From: Myxococcales bacterium
Lineage (GTDB): Bacteria > Myxococcota > Myxococcia > Myxococcales > Anaeromyxobacteraceae
Length of the DNA stretch: 13,262 nucleotides
Assembly: GCA_021784995.1 (NCBI GenBank)
Contig: JAJYHA010000297.1
Coordinates: 1-13,262 of the forward strand
Direction: 5' to 3'
How positions within the stretch are numbered: the first letter of the stretch is position 1; each line of letters opens with the position of its first letter. The position numbers were made by a program, and so were the translations under genes. Of this stretch, positions 1 through 7,382 are shown in pieces. Under the pieces are notes generated by a model, which had not been told where the DNA came from, searched no databases, and saw only the letters and a program-made list of their open reading frames with translations.

Positions 1-547
1 GGCCCGACCCTCCTACGTCGCGGCGGCGCGCGCCCTGGGGGTGGAGCTCGCGCGACGCGGGCTCGGGCTCGTCTACGGCGGGGCCGGCATCGGGCTGATG
101 GGCGCCGTTGCCAACGCCGCCCTCGCGGCGGGCGGGGAGGTGGTGGGGGTGATCCCCGCCGCGCTCGAGGCGCGCGAGCTCGCGCACGCCGGGCTCACGC
201 GGCTCGAGGTGGTCGGCTCGATGCACGAGCGCAAGGCGCGCATGGCCGAGCTCGCCGACGGCTTCGTGGCGCTGCCGGGTGGAATGGGGACGCTCGAGGA
301 GCTGGCCGAGATCCTGACGTGGGCGCAGCTGGGGATCCACCGCAAGCCGTGCGGCGTGCTCGACGTGGAGGGGTACTGGCTCCCGTTCGTCGCCTTCCTC
401 GACCACGCGGTCCAGGAGCGCTTCCTTCGCCCGGAGCACCGCGGCCTGCTGACGGTGGCCGCCGAACCGTCGGCGCTCCTCGACGCGCTCTCGCGGTGCG
501 CCGCCGGGTCGCCGCCCGGGCCGTGGCTGCGGCGCGACGAGACCTGA
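1..547 (+). CDS. LOG family protein (cytokinin riboside 5'-monophosphate phosphoribohydrolase-like), 5'-truncated
   Basis: LOG-family enzymes are cytoplasmic Rossmann-fold proteins that hydrolyse the N-glycosidic bond of cytokinin riboside monophosphates or AMP-like nucleotides. The reading frame is open from base 2 and gives 181 visible residues. The glycine-rich loop GGAGIGLMG lies at about residues 26-34, the MHERK segment with its conserved Arg and Lys at 74-78, and the family signature PGGMGTLEE at 92-100. A GTG at base 41 could be read as a start, but the residues before it ([13 protein letters not shown]) match the family's N-terminal region. The gene is therefore cut by the window edge and lacks roughly the first 10-15 residues, including the usual first beta strand. 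It ends at TGA 545-547, converging on the STAS gene with only 15 bp between stops. The family assignment is firm. The physiological substrate in bacteria is usually unknown, and some LOG proteins were formerly mislabelled lysine decarboxylases. Confidence 0.93.
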   Translation, partial: ARPSYVAAARALGVELARRGLGLVYGGAGIGLMGAVANAALAAGGEVVGVIPAALEARELAHAGLTRLEVVGSMHERKARMAELADGFVALPGGMGTLEELAEILTWAQLGIHRKPCGVLDVEGYWLPFVAFLDHAVQERFLRPEHRGLLTVAAEPSALLDALSRCAAGSPPGPWLRRDET

Positions 548-562
548 GCCCGACCGACGCCG

Positions 563-853
563 CTACGCCGTGCCGGCGTGCGCCGCGCCCACGCCGATGT
601 AGCGGAGCAGCCTGTGGTGGTGCTCGGAGAGCCCCAGCAGCGCCACGTGGCGGTGCTCGCCGTCGAGCTCGCGCGCCAGGCGCGCCACCGCGAGATCGTG
701 GAAGAGCCGGACCTCGCGGAAGTCGAGCGTCACCGGCATGGCTGGCTCGAGCTCGAGCAGCAGCGCGTGGAGGCGATCCGCCTCGGCCGGATCGAAGGCG
801 CCCGTGAGCTCGACGACGGTCCCGTTGGCGCCATCGTGCCTCTGGATCGACAT
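563..853 (-). CDS. small STAS-domain protein (anti-anti-sigma-factor-like)
   Basis: This 96-residue protein is essentially one STAS domain, the fold of SpoIIAA/RsbV anti-sigma factor antagonists, which bind anti-sigma kinases in the cytoplasm. Visible features are the opening strand and turn ELTGAFDPAEADRLHALL (about 15-32), the central strand VTLDFREVRL (41-50), helix 2 after it, and the later strand HVALLGLS (69-76). I chose the ATG at 851-853 because GGAGGA lies 7 nt upstream of it. The frame stays open to an ATG at 1030, but those extra 59 residues are low-complexity, Arg-rich and unlike the family. At the position of the phosphorylatable serine in the usual DSSG motif this protein reads HDLA (52-55), with Asp53 in place of the serine. 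It is therefore a divergent member, perhaps not regulated by phosphorylation. No partner kinase or sigma gene is visible in the window, so its target is unknown. Confidence 0.75.
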   Translation of the reverse strand: MSIQRHDGANGTVVELTGAFDPAEADRLHALLLELEPAMPVTLDFREVRLFHDLAVARLARELDGEHRHVALLGLSEHHHRLLRYIGVGAAHAGTA

Positions 854-860
854 CTCTGCG

Positions 861-866
861 TCCTCC
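861..866 (-). promoter_or_regulatory. ribosome binding site deciding the STAS gene start
   Basis: On the minus strand the sequence reads GGAGGA, then 7 nt, then ATG (851-853). This near-perfect Shine-Dalgarno sequence at ideal spacing is the reason for choosing the 96-residue start over the longer open frame. Confidence 0.75.
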
Positions 867-1023
867 GCGACCCAGTCCCTGGCTGTCGAGACATGGTCCG
901 CCTCCGGTGTCGCCCGCGAAAGGCCCCGGCGAGGTGCGGTGCGGGACGCCGCGCGCCCTCCCGACACTCGCTCACCGGGAAGTGCAGGAGAGGAGCGCGT
1001 GCCGCGACTGAATGGGAGCGTCT

Positions 1024-1058
1024 GCGACATTCTGTCGCGCCCCCCGATCGGCGGGGGG
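1024..1058. repeat. two adjacent inverted repeats between the TPR gene and the STAS gene
   Basis: GCGACA (1024-1029) and TGTCGC (1033-1038) form a perfect 6-bp inverted repeat around TTC. One base further, CCCCCC (1040-1045) and GGGGGG (1053-1058) can pair around a 7-nt loop; the loop side also holds the palindrome CCGATCGG (1044-1051). The pair lies 30 bp beyond the minus-strand TPR gene stop and about 170-205 bp upstream of the STAS start. It could act as a terminator for the former, although there is no T-run, or as an operator for the latter. A shorter dyad, TGTCGAGACA, lies at 884-893 in the same gap. The rest of the 854-1087 gap holds nothing I can identify. Confidence 0.4.
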
Positions 1059-1087
1059 AGGTGGGCGCGGCGTGCCGTCGATGCCCG

Positions 1088-2788
1088 TCAGCGAGGCGGC
1101 GGCGGGTCCGTGCGCGCGGGGCCCGTGGGGCCGGAGGCGGCGGGGGGGGCGCGCGAACGGATGGTCGCGAGCAGCGCGAGCGCCCTCGGGTCGGCCGGGG
1201 CCTCGGCGGCCACGCGCTCCAGGAGCGGGATGGCCTCACCGTCGCGGCCCACCTGGTCGAGCCAGCGCGCGTAGAAGTAGCGGAGGATGGGCGCGTCGGG
1301 CTGGAGAGCGATGCCGGCCCGGAATTCGCGCTCGGCTCGTCCCGGGTGGCCCAGCGCCGCCTGGACGATCCCCATGTTGACGTGCGCGTAGCCGTAGCCG
1401 GGTGCCAGCGCCAGCGCCTGCTCGAAGGACCGCTCCGCCCCGGCGTAGTCCCCGCGCCGCATGAGCGCGAGGCCGTAGTTCATCCAGCCGCGCCCGTTGC
1501 GCGGGCTCGCCTGGGTGACGTCGCGCCAGAGCGACTCCTCGGAGCGCCACACCTCGTTCCGGTGGTGGACGAACACGCCGTGGGCGAGGAGGAGGAGGAG
1601 CGACGCGGCCACGAGCGGCGCGCGCATGGGGGCTCGTCCTCGCGCCGCGCGCCAGGCCAGGCCGGCCTGGAGCGCGCCGGCGACGGCGAGCGACAGCCCC
1701 ACGAAGGGGAAGTAGAGGCGGTGGTCGTTCGTCACCTCGGCCAGGGGCACCAGGCTCGAGGTGGGCGCGAGCGCCAGGAAGAACCAGCCGATCCCGAACG
1801 CCGCGGGGCGGGTCGGCGCGGCGCGCGAGGCGCGGACGGCGACCCAGGCCAGCAGCAGGATCCCGGCCAAGCCCACGGCGACGCGGAGGTCGGCCGGGGA
1901 GGGGAAGACCCGCCAGTCGCTGTCGGCGCTGAGGCGCGTGGGGCAGACGAAGAGCCACAGGTACCGGAGCAGCACGAAGGGCTGCGTCCAGGCGTACTGC
2001 CAGCGCGACGCGCCGCCGGGGCTCCAGGAGGGCGCCATGCGCAGGGCGAGGAGCAGCGCCGCCCCGCACGCCGCGAAGGCGCTGAGGACGGGGCGCAGGG
2101 CTGCCCACGCGACCCTCGGGCGCAGGAGCTCGCGGAGGGCGACGCGCTGCTCGAAGAGGGCGGCGTAGAGGAACAGGATGGGCGCCGCCATGGCCCCCTG
2201 CTCCTTGGCGAGCACGCCTGCCACCGCGGGGAGGAGGTGGAGCTGGAGGCGGCGCCCGCGCCGCCGGGCGGCGAAGATCCAGAGCGAGAGCACGACCCCC
2301 AGCGTGGAGAGCATGTCGGAGCGGGCGATGACGTAGTTCACGGTCTCGCCGAGGGCTCCGTGGAGCCCGAAGATCGACGCGCCGAGGAGCGCCAGCCACC
2401 GGTTCCGCGGGTGGGGGCCGGCCAGGTCGAGGAGCCGCCGGAAGAGCAGGAGGAGCAGCGCGCAGGTCCCGAGCAGGACCGCGAACTGATCGAGGTGGAA
2501 GGGGAGGGGGCGCAGGCCGCCCAGCGCGTGGTCGAGGGCGAGGGTGGTCGTCACCACGGGCCGGTAGCTCTGGTTGGCGGGCAGCGCGCTGAAGGTGCGC
2601 GCGTCGCGGAAGAAGAGCGGCAGGTTGCCGAGGTCGCGGAGGTAGAGGTTCTGCTCGACGGTGTGGGCGTCGTCGAAGTGGAATGCGTTCTGGAAGTGGT
2701 TGGAGTAGGCGAGCAGCAGGGCCGCCGCCGCCGCCGCGCACGCGCCGGCGTACGCGGCCCGCGCTCGTCCTCCCGGCGTGAGTGGCAC
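1088..2788 (-). CDS. TMTC-like GT-C family glycosyltransferase with C-terminal TPR repeats
   Basis: This is a multi-pass membrane protein with a C-terminal tetratricopeptide domain, resembling TMTC/DUF1736 proteins, which are polyprenyl-phosphate-sugar-dependent protein O-mannosyltransferases. Numbered from the GTG start (566 aa), a first membrane helix (about 14-29) precedes HFDDAH, whose acidic pair (about 38-40) is the GT-C catalytic-type motif. Family-like segments follow: NYVIARSDML (about 151-160), LAKEQG (193-198) and NDHRLYFP (354-361). About ten hydrophobic segments can be counted. Residues about 432-536 form three TPR-like units (GWMNYGLALMRRGDYAGAE, AHVNMGIVQAALGHPGRAE, then a weaker third), ending in a Pro-rich tail. 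I chose GTG 2786-2788 because GGAGG lies 4 nt and GGGAGGAG 10 nt upstream. The alternative ATG at 2813-2815 has no ribosome site. The gene follows the ATPase gene on the same strand. The acceptor protein is unknown, and the function is inferred from the family. Confidence 0.8.
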   Translation of the reverse strand: MPLTPGGRARAAYAGACAAAAAALLLAYSNHFQNAFHFDDAHTVEQNLYLRDLGNLPLFFRDARTFSALPANQSYRPVVTTTLALDHALGGLRPLPFHLDQFAVLLGTCALLLLLFRRLLDLAGPHPRNRWLALLGASIFGLHGALGETVNYVIARSDMLSTLGVVLSLWIFAARRRGRRLQLHLLPAVAGVLAKEQGAMAAPILFLYAALFEQRVALRELLRPRVAWAALRPVLSAFAACGAALLLALRMAPSWSPGGASRWQYAWTQPFVLLRYLWLFVCPTRLSADSDWRVFPSPADLRVAVGLAGILLLAWVAVRASRAAPTRPAAFGIGWFFLALAPTSSLVPLAEVTNDHRLYFPFVGLSLAVAGALQAGLAWRAARGRAPMRAPLVAASLLLLLAHGVFVHHRNEVWRSEESLWRDVTQASPRNGRGWMNYGLALMRRGDYAGAERSFEQALALAPGYGYAHVNMGIVQAALGHPGRAEREFRAGIALQPDAPILRYFYARWLDQVGRDGEAIPLLERVAAEAPADPRALALLATIRSRAPPAASGPTGPARTDPPPPR

Positions 2789-2834
2789 GGCGCCTCCGCT
2801 CCTCCCGCGCGGCATGATGTCGCGCGGCGCGTGA

Positions 2835-2848
2835 GGCGCGCAAGCGCC
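2835..2848. other. short GC hairpin between the ATPase and TPR genes
   Basis: GGCGC (2835-2839) and GCGCC (2844-2848) can form a 5-bp stem around a GCAA loop (TTGC on the minus strand). It lies immediately after the minus-strand ATPase stop (2850-2852). There is no T-run, so it is at most a weak terminator or a transcript-stabilising 3' structure, and read-through into the TPR gene is plausible. Confidence 0.25.
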
Positions 2849-2849
2849 G

Positions 2850-5363
2850 TCAGGTCAGCCGCGCTCGCCGCAGCCGCAGCGCGTTCGCGATCACCGTCAC
2901 GCTCGAGAAGCTCATGGCCGCGCTCGCGATCATCGGCGAGAGCAGCACGCCGGCCACGGGGTAGAGCGCACCCGCCGCCACCGGCACCCCCACCACGTTG
3001 TAGGCGAAGGCCCAGAAGAGGTTCTGGCGGATGTTCCGCATCACGGCGCGCGACAGCCGGCGCGCGCGCACGATCCCCTGCAGGTCGCCGCGGACCAGCG
3101 TGAGCCCGGCGCTCTCGATGGCCACGTCGGTCCCGCTCCCCATGGCGATGCCCACCGCCGCCGCCGCCAGGGCGGGCGCGTCGTTGATGCCGTCGCCGGC
3201 CATCGCCACCGTCCGCCCGCGGGCGCGCCAGCGCTCGACGGCCTCCGCCTTGTGCGCCGGGAGCACCTCGGCCTCGACGTCCTCGATCCCCACCTGCCGC
3301 GCCACGGCCAGCGCCGTCGCGCGGTCGTCGCCGGTGACCATCACCACGTGGACACCCTCGCGCTGCAGGGCCGCCACCGCGTCGCGCGCGCCGCGCTTGA
3401 CCGGGTCGACCGCCTCCACCACGCCGGCAGGGCGTCCCTCCACCGCCAGCAGCACCGCGGTCCCACCCGCGCCCCGCAGCACCTCCGCCGTGGCCGCCAG
3501 CGCCGCGGCCTCGATCCCCAGCTCGGCCAGGAAGGCGCCGCTCCCGAGCGCGACGCGCCTCCCCTCCACGGTCCCGGCGACGCCCCGCCCCGGGACGGCG
3601 CGGAAGCCCGTCGCCTCCGGGATCGCGAGGCCGCGCGCACGCGCGCCCTCGACGACTGCGGCCGCCAGCGGGTGCTCGCTGGAGCGCTCCAGCGCGGCCG
3701 CGAGCCGCAGCACCTCGTCCTCCGTGCCGATCCCGTGCGCCACCACGCGCCCCAGGCGCGGCCTGCCCTCGGTGAGCGTTCCGGTCTTGTCCACGAGCAG
3801 CGTGTCGACGCGCTCCATCACCTCGAGGGCCTCGGCGTTGCGGACCAGCACCCCCGCCGAGGCCCCGCGGCCGGTCCCGACCATGATCGCCATCGGGGTC
3901 GCCAGGCCGAGGGCGCACGGGCAGGCGATGATGAGGACCGCCACGGCGTTCACGAGGGCGTGCGCCAGCCGCGGGTCGGGGCCGAGCGCGGCCCAGGCGG
4001 TGAAGGTGACCGCGGAGGCGGCCACCACGGCGGGCACGAACCAGCCGGAGACCACGTCGGCCAGCCGCTGGATCGGCGCGCGCGTGCGCTGCGCCTCCCC
4101 CACCATCCGCACGATCTGCGCCAGGAGCGTCTCCCGCCCCACGCGCTCCGCCCGCATCACGAAGCTGCCGTGGCCGTTGACGGTCGCGCCGGTGACGCGG
4201 TCCCCCTCGTGCTTCTCCACCGGCATCGGCTCCCCGGTCACCATCGCCTCGTCGACGGAGGAGCCGCCGGACAGGATCACGCCGTCCACGGGCACCTTCT
4301 CCCCCGGACGCACTCGGAGCCGGTCGCCCGGGCGGACCTCCTCCACGGGCACGTCGGCCTCGGCCCCGCCCTCGGCGAGGCGTCGCGCGGTCCGGGGCGC
4401 CAGCCCGAGCAGCGCCTTGATGGCACCCGAGACGCGGCTGCGCGCGCGCAGCTCCAGCACCTGTCCGAGCAACACCAGCTCGACGATCACGGCCGCCGAC
4501 TCGAAGTAGACCGGGACCGCTCCGTGCGGACCGCGGAAGGCGGCCGGGAAGGCCTCCGGCGGGAGGAGCGCGGCGAGCGCGCTGAAGCCGAAGGCCGCGG
4601 CCGTCCCGAGGCCGACGAGGGTGAACATGTTGAGGTGGCGGGTCCGCAGCGACAGCCACGCCCGCTCGAAGAAGGGCCGGCCACCCCAGAGCACCACCGG
4701 AGCGGAGAGGAGGAGCTGGAGGAGCGCCGAGAGGCGCGGGCCGAGCAGGTGGTCCGCCGTCCAGGCCGCGGGGAGCCAGTGGCTCATGGCGAGCGCCAGC
4801 ACGGCCAGCGCGGGCAGGAGGCCGAGGCGGAACCGCCGGCTCATGTTCTCGAGCTCGGGGTTGCGCTCCTCCGCGCCGGGCACCCCGCCCTCCACCAGCG
4901 GCTCGAGCGCCATGCCGCAGATCGGGCACGGTACGGGCTGCCGCTCGCGGACCTCCGGGTCCATGGGGCAGACCCAGACCACCTCGGCGCCGGGGGGGGG
5001 AGCCGGGGCCGGGGTCGGCGGGGCCGCGCCGGCGGCCCGGCGCGCGAGGATGCCCTCCGGGTCTGCCTGGAACCTCGCCAGGCACTTCGGGTTGCAGAAG
5101 TGGAAGGTCCGGCCCGCGTGATCGAGCGAGCCGCCGCGGGGCGATCGCGGGTTCACCTCCATCCCGCAGACCGGGTCGACGGCGAACCAGCGCTCCGGCT
5201 CCCGCTCGAACTGGCCCCGGCAGCGCTCGCTGCAGAAGTGGTAGCGGTAGCGGCCGCGGGTCACGGTGCCGCCCACCGGACGCTCGGGGTCCACGAGCAT
5301 CCCGCACACGGGATCGCGCGTGGGGGGAGGAGCGGAGGCGGCCGGGGCGTCGGGCGTTTCCAT
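2850..5363 (-). CDS. P1B-type heavy-metal (probably copper) translocating ATPase with two N-terminal YHS domains
   Basis: This 837-residue inner-membrane pump probably exports Cu(I) at the cost of ATP. Two YHS domains come first: DPVCGM with FCSERC (about 17-58), then DPVCGM with FCNPKC (about 63-103). A Pro-rich linker and a short heavy-metal-binding module, VCPMDPEV...CPICGM (131-151), follow. The classical HMA domain (GMTCxxC) is absent. Core P-type motifs are all present: TGEP (376-379), CPC in the metal-site helix (481-483), DKTGT with the phosphorylated Asp525, SEHP (562-565), TGDD (677-680) and GDGIND (723-728). Tyr788-Asn789 and MSFSS (817-821) complete the P1B-1 copper signature, which favours Cu over Zn/Cd. 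Catalytically it looks intact. The ATG at 5361-5363 has only AGGA one base away, so ribosome binding is weak. It is divergent from lpxB and has the TPR gene downstream. No adjacent copper regulator or chaperone is visible. Confidence 0.94.
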   Translation of the reverse strand: METPDAPAASAPPPTRDPVCGMLVDPERPVGGTVTRGRYRYHFCSERCRGQFEREPERWFAVDPVCGMEVNPRSPRGGSLDHAGRTFHFCNPKCLARFQADPEGILARRAAGAAPPTPAPAPPPGAEVVWVCPMDPEVRERQPVPCPICGMALEPLVEGGVPGAEERNPELENMSRRFRLGLLPALAVLALAMSHWLPAAWTADHLLGPRLSALLQLLLSAPVVLWGGRPFFERAWLSLRTRHLNMFTLVGLGTAAAFGFSALAALLPPEAFPAAFRGPHGAVPVYFESAAVIVELVLLGQVLELRARSRVSGAIKALLGLAPRTARRLAEGGAEADVPVEEVRPGDRLRVRPGEKVPVDGVILSGGSSVDEAMVTGEPMPVEKHEGDRVTGATVNGHGSFVMRAERVGRETLLAQIVRMVGEAQRTRAPIQRLADVVSGWFVPAVVAASAVTFTAWAALGPDPRLAHALVNAVAVLIIACPCALGLATPMAIMVGTGRGASAGVLVRNAEALEVMERVDTLLVDKTGTLTEGRPRLGRVVAHGIGTEDEVLRLAAALERSSEHPLAAAVVEGARARGLAIPEATGFRAVPGRGVAGTVEGRRVALGSGAFLAELGIEAAALAATAEVLRGAGGTAVLLAVEGRPAGVVEAVDPVKRGARDAVAALQREGVHVVMVTGDDRATALAVARQVGIEDVEAEVLPAHKAEAVERWRARGRTVAMAGDGINDAPALAAAAVGIAMGSGTDVAIESAGLTLVRGDLQGIVRARRLSRAVMRNIRQNLFWAFAYNVVGVPVAAGALYPVAGVLLSPMIASAAMSFSSVTVIANALRLRRARLT

Positions 5364-5456
5364 GTCCTGTATGATCTAGCGCAGCAGCGCGGGCGTCGGC
5401 GTCCCGGTGGGAGCCGAGCCTCCGGAGCGGGGTTCGCGCGGTGCGCGGCTCACCGT

Positions 5457-5468
5457 GCCGGGCCCGGC
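5457..5468. repeat. perfect 12-bp palindrome in the ATPase-lpxB divergent spacer
   Basis: GCCGGGCCCGGC is a perfect palindrome roughly midway in the 155-bp spacer between the divergent ATPase and lpxB genes. In DNA this GC-rich such a palindrome can occur by chance. Its place between two divergent start sites makes an operator role possible, but nothing in the sequence identifies a binding protein. Confidence 0.25.
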
Positions 5469-5504
5469 CCGCGCGCCGCGACCGGCTCGGCGGCCGGAGC
5501 GTGC

Positions 5505-5510
5505 TATAAG
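5505..5510 (+). promoter_or_regulatory. candidate -10 element for a leaderless lpxB transcript
   Basis: TATAAG is the most AT-rich hexamer in the spacer and ends 8 nt before the lpxB TTG start, which would place transcription initiation at or next to the start codon. No convincing -35 hexamer is seen 17 nt upstream. It also contains the in-frame TAA (5507-5509) that limits how far upstream lpxB can begin. Confidence 0.4.
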
Positions 5511-5518
5511 CCGCCGGG

Positions 5519-6661
5519 TTGACGCCGGAAATCCTCATCGTCGCCGCGGAGGCGAGCGCCGACCTGCACGCCGCGCGCGTCCTCGAGGAGCTGCGCCGGC
5601 TCAGGCCGGGGCTGCGCGCGTTCGGGATGGGCGGGCCGCGGCTCCGCGCGGCCGGCCTCGAGTGCCTCCGCCGGGCGGAGGATCTCTCGGTCATGGGCAT
5701 CGCCGAGGTCGTCCCGCGCCTCCCGGCCATCTTCCGCAGCCTCCGCCAGCTCGCCGAGGCCGCCGCGTCGCGCCGGCCCCGCGTGGCGCTGCTGGTCGAC
5801 TCGCCCGACTTCAACCTGCGCCTGGCGCGCCGCCTGAAGCGGCTCGGGATCGCCGTCGTCTACTACGTCTCGCCCATGCTCTGGGCCTGGCGACGCGGGC
5901 GCGTCCGCACCATCGCGCGCGTGGTCGACCGCATGCTGTGCATCCTCCCCTTCGAGGAGCGCCTCTACGCCGGCAGCGGCGTCTCGGCGCGGTTCGTCGG
6001 CCACCCGCTGGCCGAGCGCCCGCCCCCGGGCGACCCCGAGCGTTACCGGGCGGAGCTCGGGCTGCCGCCCGGTCGCACCACCGTGGCGCTCCTGCCGGGC
6101 AGCCGCGCCGCCGAGGTGCGTCGCATCTTCCCGGTCATGCTCGAGGCGGCGGAGCGCATCCGGGCGCGCCACCCCGACGCGCAGTTCGTCGTCCCGGTGG
6201 CGCCGACGCTGGCGGCCGAGGCGCTCCGGCCCTTCCTGGCGAGCCACGCCGCGCTCGAGGTCAGGCTGGCGCAGGCCGGGACCGAGGCCGCGGTGGGCGC
6301 TTCGGATGCGGCGCTCGTGAAGAGCGGCACCTCCACGCTCGAGACCGCCCTCATGCGCCGGCCCATGGTCGTCGTCTACCGCCTCTCCTGGCTCTCCTAC
6401 CTGGTGGGTCGCCTCTTCGTGCGCCTGGCGCACTTCGCGCTCGTGAACCTGCTGGCGGGCCGGACGGTGGTCCCGGAGCTGCTGCAGCGCCAGGCGAGCC
6501 CGGAGCGGATGGCGGCGGAGATCGAGCGGCTGCTCGTGGACGGGGCGGCGCGCGCCGAGCAGCTCCGCGGCCTGGACGAGGTCCGGTCCGCCCTGGGCGA
6601 GCCCGGGGCCCCGCTGCGGGTGGCCCAGGAGCTCGCGGGGAGGCTCGACGCCCATGCCTGA
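5519..6661 (+). CDS. lpxB: lipid-A-disaccharide synthase
   Basis: LpxB (GT19, GT-B fold) is a peripheral inner-membrane enzyme that condenses UDP-2,3-diacylglucosamine with lipid X to give lipid A disaccharide 1-phosphate plus UDP. The 380 residues match the usual length. Motifs in order are: AEASAD (10-15, normally GExSGD), MGIAEV (59-64), VDSPDFN (93-99) with the catalytic-type Asp94, YVSPMLWAW (116-124), LPFEE (143-147), LLPGSR (191-196) with the conserved Arg, SGTSTLE (269-275) and NLLAGR (310-315). An in-frame TAA at 5507-5509 leaves TTG 5519 as the only start that keeps the first strand (ILIVAAEAS). No Shine-Dalgarno sequence precedes it. It overlaps the downstream glycosyltransferase gene by 8 nt, so the two are probably translationally coupled. 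Both glycines of the N-terminal loop are alanine, which is unusual, but the remaining active-site residues are intact. Confidence 0.96.
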   Translation: MTPEILIVAAEASADLHAARVLEELRRLRPGLRAFGMGGPRLRAAGLECLRRAEDLSVMGIAEVVPRLPAIFRSLRQLAEAAASRRPRVALLVDSPDFNLRLARRLKRLGIAVVYYVSPMLWAWRRGRVRTIARVVDRMLCILPFEERLYAGSGVSARFVGHPLAERPPPGDPERYRAELGLPPGRTTVALLPGSRAAEVRRIFPVMLEAAERIRARHPDAQFVVPVAPTLAAEALRPFLASHAALEVRLAQAGTEAAVGASDAALVKSGTSTLETALMRRPMVVVYRLSWLSYLVGRLFVRLAHFALVNLLAGRTVVPELLQRQASPERMAAEIERLLVDGAARAEQLRGLDEVRSALGEPGAPLRVAQELAGRLDAHA

Positions 6662-7382
6662 GGCGACCACGCGACCCGCGCTCGTCTGCCTGCCGACGTA
6701 CGACGAGCGCGAGAACGTCGAGCCCGTCACGCGGGCCATCCTCGCCGCGACGACGGAGGTCGACGTCCTGGTGATCGACGACGGATCGCCCGACGGCACG
6801 GGGGAGGTCGCCGACGCCATCGCCGCGCGCGAGCCGCGCGTCCACGTGCTGCACCGGCGCGCCAAGGAGGGGCTCGGCCGGGCCTACCTGGCCGGCTTCG
6901 CCTGGGCGCTCGCGCGGGGATACCGGCTCGTCCTCGAGATGGACGCCGACTTCTCGCACGATCCCCGCTACCTCCCGCGCATGCTGGCGCTGGCGGGCGA
7001 GGCCGACCTGGTGCTCGGCTCCCGCTACGTCCCGGGGGGCGGGACCGTCCACTGGGGCCTCGTGCGGAAGCTGCTGTCGCGGGGCGGGTCGCTCTACGCG
7101 CGGACGATCCTGGGGCTCCCCGTGCGCGACCTCACCGGCGGGTTCAAGTGCTTCCGGCGCGAGGTGCTGGAGGCGATCGACCTTGCCACGGTCCAGTGCT
7201 CGGGGTACGCGTTCCAGATCGAGCTCACGTATCGCGCCTTCCGCAAGGGATTCCGCGTGGTCGAGACGCCCATCGTGTTCGAGGACCGGCGCGTCGGGGC
7301 CTCCAAGATGTCGCGGCGCATCGTCCTCGAGGCGATCCGCAAGGTCTGGTCGATCCGCGCCAGCGGCTTCGGGGGCGGGTGA
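6654..7382 (+). CDS. GT2 glycosyltransferase, polyprenyl-phosphate-mannose synthase (Dpm1/Ppm1-like)
   Basis: This 242-residue protein is a single-domain GT-A enzyme of the dolichol-phosphate-mannose synthase type. The family transfers mannose (sometimes glucose) from a GDP/UDP-sugar to polyprenyl phosphate on the cytoplasmic membrane face. It begins with PTYDEREN (14-21), then DDGSPDGT (42-49) and the metal-binding MDADFSHDP (96-104). Family-typical segments follow: GSRYVPGG (122-129), DLTGGFKCF (159-167), GYAFQIE (184-190) and FEDRRVGASK (209-218). It has no C-terminal membrane helices, like the soluble catalytic Dpm1 class. The ATG lies inside the lpxB 3' end with GGGGAGG 10 nt upstream (6637-6643). 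Its stop overlaps the marC-family start by 1 nt (TGATG). The product could feed the TMTC-like protein at 1088-2788 or a lipid A/LPS-modifying enzyme elsewhere. Sugar specificity cannot be read from the sequence. Confidence 0.92.
   Translation: MPEATTRPALVCLPTYDERENVEPVTRAILAATTEVDVLVIDDGSPDGTGEVADAIAAREPRVHVLHRRAKEGLGRAYLAGFAWALARGYRLVLEMDADFSHDPRYLPRMLALAGEADLVLGSRYVPGGGTVHWGLVRKLLSRGGSLYARTILGLPVRDLTGGFKCFRREVLEAIDLATVQCSGYAFQIELTYRAFRKGFRVVETPIVFEDRRVGASKMSRRIVLEAIRKVWSIRASGFGGG

Noticed and set aside
41..547. LOG gene read as complete from GTG 41
   Set aside because: Upstream in-frame residues match the family N terminus and the frame is open to the window edge, so the gene is truncated, not short.
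854..1030. Possible 59-residue N-terminal extension of the STAS protein from ATG 1030
   Set aside because: The extension is Arg/Ser-rich with no domain, and its start falls inside an inverted repeat. The internal ATG at 853 has an excellent ribosome site.
578..3103. Long plus-strand open frame (841 codons) opposite the STAS, TPR and ATPase genes
   Set aside because: Composition is Glu/Arg/Gly-rich and antisense-like, and the minus-strand frames carry clear family motifs. It is a shadow of high-GC coding sequence.
2551..5814. Long minus-strand open frame overlapping the ATPase gene in another frame and running past its start
   Set aside because: It is an out-of-frame copy of the ATPase and TPR coding sequence, giving an Arg/Gly/Pro-rich product without domains.
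5407..6774. Plus-strand open frame overlapping lpxB in another frame and starting in the divergent spacer
   Set aside because: The product is Arg/Pro-rich noise; the lpxB frame has all enzyme motifs.
7148..7381. Extended MarC-family protein starting upstream within the GT2 gene
   Set aside because: The upstream segment is the GT2 coding sequence in another frame. The ATG at 7382 gives the correct family N terminus and length.
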